This document shows positions 60,993-64,000 of a stretch of 64,000 nucleotides of DNA, piece after piece. The translations under genes and the position numbers were made by a program. Each line of letters begins with the position of its first letter. Positions within the stretch are counted from its first letter, which is position 1. Below the pieces are notes generated by a model. It worked only from the letters and a program-made list of their open reading frames with translations, was not told where the DNA came from and did not search any database. This DNA comes from Parerythrobacter aestuarii. Its GTDB lineage: Bacteria > Pseudomonadota > Alphaproteobacteria > Sphingomonadales > Sphingomonadaceae. The stretch spans positions 124,001-188,000 of the forward strand of contig NZ_JARBWD010000001.1 of NCBI RefSeq assembly GCF_030140925.1, written 5' to 3'.

Positions 60993-61610
60993 TCAAGCCA
61001 TGGGGATGAAGCCAGGCAGGGTAGGAAGGCGCGCCAGCCAGCGCTCAACCGCAGGATAGGCGGCAAGTTCAAACCCACCTTCATCGGCGACGTGGGTGTA
61101 CGCAAACAGCGCGATGTCGGCGAGCGAGGCGGCGCCACCGGCGAACCAGTCGCGGGTATCGAGGTGCCGGTTCATCGTCTCCAGCGCTTCCTGGCCGGCC
61201 ATCCGCTTGGGCAGCATCTGGCTACGCTGCTGCTCGCTCAGATTGGCCTGGCCGACGAAGCGACACCAGAACCTGAGCGTCGCGATATTGGGCTCGTGGC
61301 TGTATTGCTCGAAGAACATCCAGCGCAGCATCTGCGCGCGCTCGAACGAGTCGCCCGGCACCAGCGTGCTGCCCTCAGCGAGATACCAGCAAGCGGCGTT
61401 GCTTTCCGGGAGCATCCGCTCGCCCACCTGCAGCACGGGAATGCGGCCATGGGCGTTAATGGTCGAAGTAAACTCCGGCGTCCGCGTCTCGCCCTTGAGG
61501 ATATCGTACTGCCGAGTCTCCAGCGGCAAGCCGAGCAGCGCCGCAGTCAATTTGATCTTGTAACAATTGCCGCTGCGAGGGTCTTCGTGGAGGATCAGAT
61601 CGTCAGCCAT
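60993..61610 (-). CDS. Glutathione S-transferase family protein
   Basis: The 205-aa cytoplasmic protein has an N-terminal thioredoxin-like domain (HEDPRSGNCYKIKLTAALLGLPLE, NAHGRIPVLQVGERMLPESNAACWYLAEG, with the cis-Pro and the ESNA glutathione-binding turn) and a C-terminal helical domain (ASLADIALFAYTHVADEGGFELAAYPAVERWLARLPTLPGF). The substrate is unknown. The ATG at 61610 overlaps the end of the oxidoreductase gene by eight bases, so the two are co-translated and may act on related electrophiles. Confidence 0.88.
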   Translation of the reverse strand: MADDLILHEDPRSGNCYKIKLTAALLGLPLETRQYDILKGETRTPEFTSTINAHGRIPVLQVGERMLPESNAACWYLAEGSTLVPGDSFERAQMLRWMFFEQYSHEPNIATLRFWCRFVGQANLSEQQRSQMLPKRMAGQEALETMNRHLDTRDWFAGGAASLADIALFAYTHVADEGGFELAAYPAVERWLARLPTLPGFIPMA

Positions 61611-62616
61611 CGGCTGCGACTTGTAGCACAATCTTTCCGATGTGGTCGCCTGCTTCCATCCGTGCGTGGGCGGCTGCCGCTTCAGCCAGCGGGAAGCTCT
61701 TGTCCATTACCGGGCGGATGGTGCCATCGGCGACCAGTGGCCAGGCGACCTGCTCGATCTCGTCGCACAGTGCGGTTTTGAAGGCATCGGTGCGCGGGCG
61801 CAGGGTCGAGCCCGTCAGCGTAAGCCGCTTGCTCATCACCACAGCCATGTTGAGCGTCGCCTGCATCCCGCCGAGCACCGCTATGGTCACATGGCGACCA
61901 TCCTCCGCGAGACATTTGAGATTGCGCGGGACATAGTCGCCGGAAACCATGTCGAGCACCAGCTCCACTCCCTTGCCGCCGGTCAGCGCCTGCACCGTGT
62001 CGACAAAATCGCTGGTCTTGTAATTGATCGCATGGTTGGCCCCGATTTCGATCGCGGCTTCACACTTCGCTTCATCGCCGCAGGTCACGATCACAGCCAT
62101 GTCGAAAGCCTTCGCCAGCATGATCGCCATGGTGCCGATGCCGCTGGTGCCGCCGTGGACGAGCAGCGTTTCGCCTTCGCGCGCCATGCCGCGCTGGAAC
62201 ACATTGTGCCACACGGTGAACAGTGTTTCAGGCAGTGCCGCCGCTTCCTTGAGCGAGAGCCCTTCCGGCACTGGCAGGCAATGCCCCGCAGGCGCAGCGC
62301 AATATTCGGCATAGCCGCCGCCGGGCGTCAGCGCGCAAACGGTTTGGCCCAGATGCGCCGGATCGACCCCTTCGCCGAGCGCGACGATCTCGCCTGATAC
62401 TTCCAGCCCGAGGATCGGCGAAGCACCGGGTGGCGGCGGGTAAAGCCCGGCGCGCTGGATACAGTCGGGCCTGTTGACCCCTGCCCAGGCTACGCGGATC
62501 AGCACTTCGCCCGCCTTGGGCTGCGGAACCGCCAAGGTCTCTGTCCGCAGCACATCAGCCCCGCCCGGTGCCTCGAACCCGATTGCGGTCATCTCTCCTG
62601 GAAGAGCCTGAGTCAT
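61603..62616 (-). CDS. NAD(P)H-quinone oxidoreductase, zinc-free MDR family (PIG3-like)
   Basis: The 337-aa product has the quinone reductase N-domain (GVNRPDCIQRAGLYPPPPGASPILGLEVSGEI), ALTPGGGYAEYC, the PETLFTVWHNVF segment typical of PIG3-type proteins, and the cofactor site VHGGTSGIGTMAIMLAKAFD. No zinc-binding cysteine cluster is present. It probably reduces quinones with NADPH. The ATG at 62616 fits the family start better than the longer frame to 62682. It forms a two-gene unit with the GST. Confidence 0.9.
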   Translation of the reverse strand: MTQALPGEMTAIGFEAPGGADVLRTETLAVPQPKAGEVLIRVAWAGVNRPDCIQRAGLYPPPPGASPILGLEVSGEIVALGEGVDPAHLGQTVCALTPGGGYAEYCAAPAGHCLPVPEGLSLKEAAALPETLFTVWHNVFQRGMAREGETLLVHGGTSGIGTMAIMLAKAFDMAVIVTCGDEAKCEAAIEIGANHAINYKTSDFVDTVQALTGGKGVELVLDMVSGDYVPRNLKCLAEDGRHVTIAVLGGMQATLNMAVVMSKRLTLTGSTLRPRTDAFKTALCDEIEQVAWPLVADGTIRPVMDKSFPLAEAAAAHARMEAGDHIGKIVLQVAADG

Positions 62617-62738
62617 CTGCGCCTGTCCCCTGTCCAGTCGGGCCTGTAGCCCAACAGCACCATCTCTGCGACAGTTGGGCACCTAGCCTTACGGCTTATT
62701 GACAGCAAGCGCCCGGCAAGATGATTATACGTCCTGCA

Positions 62739-62942
62739 ATGGAAGACGATGATCGTCCGCGCCCAAGGGGCGATGCCGCCAGCCTGCTGGCGAAGGAAGA
62801 TCTCGGGCCGTATTCGCAGGACGAGCTGGCCGAGCGGATCCGCATGCTGCAGCTCGAGATTGCCCGCGTCGAAGCGCACCGGAACAAGGCTGACGCACAC
62901 CGCGCAGCCGCCGATGCACTATTCGGGAAGCCCCCGGCGTGA
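62739..62942 (+). CDS. DUF1192 family small protein
   Basis: The 67-aa product matches DUF1192: MEDDDRPRPRGDAASLLAKEDLGPYSQDELAERIRMLQLEIARVEAHRNKADAHRAAADALF is almost the entire protein, a short acidic start, a DLxPYSxDEL core, and a coiled coil. The family is conserved in alphaproteobacteria and has no known function. I chose the ATG at 62739 over 62721 because the family begins with acidic residues. It lies upstream of clpA, with a possible small ORF bridging the two. Confidence 0.85.
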   Translation: MEDDDRPRPRGDAASLLAKEDLGPYSQDELAERIRMLQLEIARVEAHRNKADAHRAAADALFGKPPA

Positions 62943-63082
62943 TCCGTTCCGCTCGCATTCGCGCCGCGGGCACCTATATCGACACGGTGCCGAGCCATGG
63001 CGACGCTTTAGATGCAGTTAATCCTGGCCCGTCATACTCTCCCCTCAGAGAGTATTTCTCTCCCGATCTGAAAGTGACCTGA
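62939..63082 (+). CDS. Possible 47-aa ORF bridging DUF1192 and clpA
   Basis: A GTG at 62939 overlaps the DUF1192 stop by four bases (GTGA). The frame stays open for 47 codons and stops at 63080-63082, overlapping the clpA ATG (TGATG). The peptide ([15 protein letters not shown] ... [11 protein letters not shown]) has no known motif. The double overlap suggests coupling, but a hairpin lies inside it (63034-63055) and the frame could be chance. Confidence 0.3.
   Translation: MIRSARIRAAGTYIDTVPSHGDALDAVNPGPSYSPLREYFSPDLKVT
63034..63055 (+). promoter_or_regulatory. 8-bp perfect hairpin upstream of clpA
   Basis: ATACTCTC (63034-63041) and GAGAGTAT (63048-63055) pair around CCCTCA, followed by TTCTC. 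It ends 27 bases before the clpA start. It could be a weak terminator after DUF1192 or an mRNA leader element of clpA. Confidence 0.4.
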
Positions 63083-64000
63083 TGCCCAGTTTCGCCCAGA
63101 ACCTCGAAAAGACGCTCCATGCCGCGATCGATTCGGCACGCGAGCGTCGCCATGAATACGCCACTCTCGAGCATTTGCTGCTGGCGCTGGTGCAGGACGA
63201 GGACGCTGCCGAGGTGATGACCGCCTGCGGCGTCGAGCTGGGCGAGCTGACCGAGGTGGTGAAACAGTATCTCGATCAGGAATACCAGTCGCTGCAAACC
63301 GAAGAGAGCAGCGAACCGCAGCCGACCGCCGGTTTCCAGCGGGTGATCCAGCGCGCCATCCTGCATGTGCAGTCCTCGGGCAAGGATACAGTGACGGGTG
63401 CCAATGTGCTCGTGGCGCTGTTCTCCGAGCGAGACAGCTATGCAGTCTATTTCCTGCAGCAGCAGGACATGAGCCGGCTCGACGCGGTCAGCTTCATCAG
63501 CCACGGCATCGGCAAGGGCGGCAAGCAGCTCGAATCAAAGCCGCCGCAGGGTTCGGAAGAAGGCCAGGCCGAAGAAAAGGCTGCCGACGGGAAAGGCGGC
63601 AAAGAAACCGCGCTCGACCAGTTTACCGTCAACCTCAACAAAAAGGCCGAAGATGGCCGGATCGATCCTCTGATCGGACGCGGGCCCGAGGTAGACCGGA
63701 CGGTGCAGATCCTGTGCCGCCGCAGCAAGAACAACCCGCTCTATGTCGGTGATCCCGGCGTCGGCAAGACCGCTATCGCCGAAGGCCTCGCGCGCAAGAT
63801 CGTCGAAGGTGACGTGCCCGAAGTGCTGGAAGATGCGGTCATCTATTCGCTCGACATGGGCGCGCTGCTGGCCGGCACCCGCTATCGCGGCGATTTCGAA
63901 GAACGGCTCAAGCAGGTTGTCTCCGAACTGGAGAAAATGCCCGAAGCGATCCTGTTCATCGACGAGATCCACACGGTGATCGGTGCCGGTGCCACCAGCG
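63082..64000 (+). CDS. clpA: ATP-dependent Clp protease ATP-binding subunit ClpA (3' end outside window)
   Basis: The visible 306 codons carry the N-domain ([46 protein letters not shown], with the second repeat at [16 protein letters not shown]), a linker with a charged low-complexity part (about 150-175), and the first AAA+ module: Walker A GDPGVGKT at 223-230 and Walker B in [11 protein letters not shown]. ClpA unfolds substrates for ClpP, often those delivered by ClpS. The gene runs off the right edge. clpS is not visible just upstream, where DUF1192 lies. Confidence 0.95.
   Translation, partial: MPSFAQNLEKTLHAAIDSARERRHEYATLEHLLLALVQDEDAAEVMTACGVELGELTEVVKQYLDQEYQSLQTEESSEPQPTAGFQRVIQRAILHVQSSGKDTVTGANVLVALFSERDSYAVYFLQQQDMSRLDAVSFISHGIGKGGKQLESKPPQGSEEGQAEEKAADGKGGKETALDQFTVNLNKKAEDGRIDPLIGRGPEVDRTVQILCRRSKNNPLYVGDPGVGKTAIAEGLARKIVEGDVPEVLEDAVIYSLDMGALLAGTRYRGDFEERLKQVVSELEKMPEAILFIDEIHTVIGAGATS

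Overview
The window looks like chromosomal DNA from an alphaproteobacterium of the order Sphingomonadales, probably an Erythrobacteraceae member (Erythrobacter, Qipengyuania or Altererythrobacter type). The reasons are high GC, genes typical of alphaproteobacteria (a SciP/DUF1153 cell-cycle regulator, a DUF1013/TrcR regulator, a BamF-type lipoprotein, DUF1192, a bactofilin with an M23 peptidase), two promoters of EcfG general-stress type, GANTC (CcrM-type) sites in regulatory regions, and the order nadD-rsfS-rlmH-envC-ctpA. The species is an inference. I see no rRNA, tRNA, CRISPR array, prophage or insertion sequence.

Layout. 0-25 kb is mostly housekeeping: a truncated glycerophosphodiesterase; ileS-lspA-bamF; a stack of palindromes and a 130-bp dispersed repeat; a CNNM/CBS protein; an OmpA-type lipoprotein; cysQ; sucC without sucD; etfBA; an RND efflux operon ending in a DUF445 gene; a GlsB-type stress protein; sciP with a coupled upstream gene; mnmA; a serine hydrolase; and a tightly overlapping pdxH-CDF-phzF operon.

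25-50.3 kb is a large exopolysaccharide locus. It encodes GDP-mannose supply (ManA and a mannose-1-phosphate guanylyltransferase), GDP-fucose synthesis (gmd, fcl), UDP-ManNAcA synthesis (wecB, wecC), a nucleotide-sugar epimerase of glucuronate type, an initiating sugar transferase, a GT4 and a WecG/TagA glycosyltransferase, a Wzx-type flippase, three O-antigen ligase/polymerase-like proteins, a Wza-type exporter, a Wzc-type tyrosine autokinase with a (Tyr-Gly)8 tail, and two divergent sulfotransferase-like proteins. Together they suggest a Wzx/Wzy-type, fucose- and ManNAcA-containing, possibly sulfated polysaccharide. A type II J protein, a BrkB-family protein and fabI sit inside the locus.

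50.3-64 kb returns to core functions: COQ7, DsbB, CtpA, an EnvC-like protein without zinc ligands, rlmH, rsfS, nadD, an M23 peptidase overlapping a bactofilin, an acyl-CoA ligase, TrcR, a GST, a quinone oxidoreductase, DUF1192 and the 5' part of clpA.

The most unusual observations are: (i) a pair of diverged ~130-bp repeats, one filling the rsfS-rlmH gap and contributing part of the apparent ribosome binding site of an rlmH that seems to start with ATT; (ii) five GANTC sites within 71 bp upstream of the M23-bactofilin operon; (iii) EcfG-type promoters before glsB and the OmpA-like lipoprotein gene; (iv) two different sulfotransferases in the polysaccharide locus; and (v) two very short ORFs that fit exactly between neighbouring genes.
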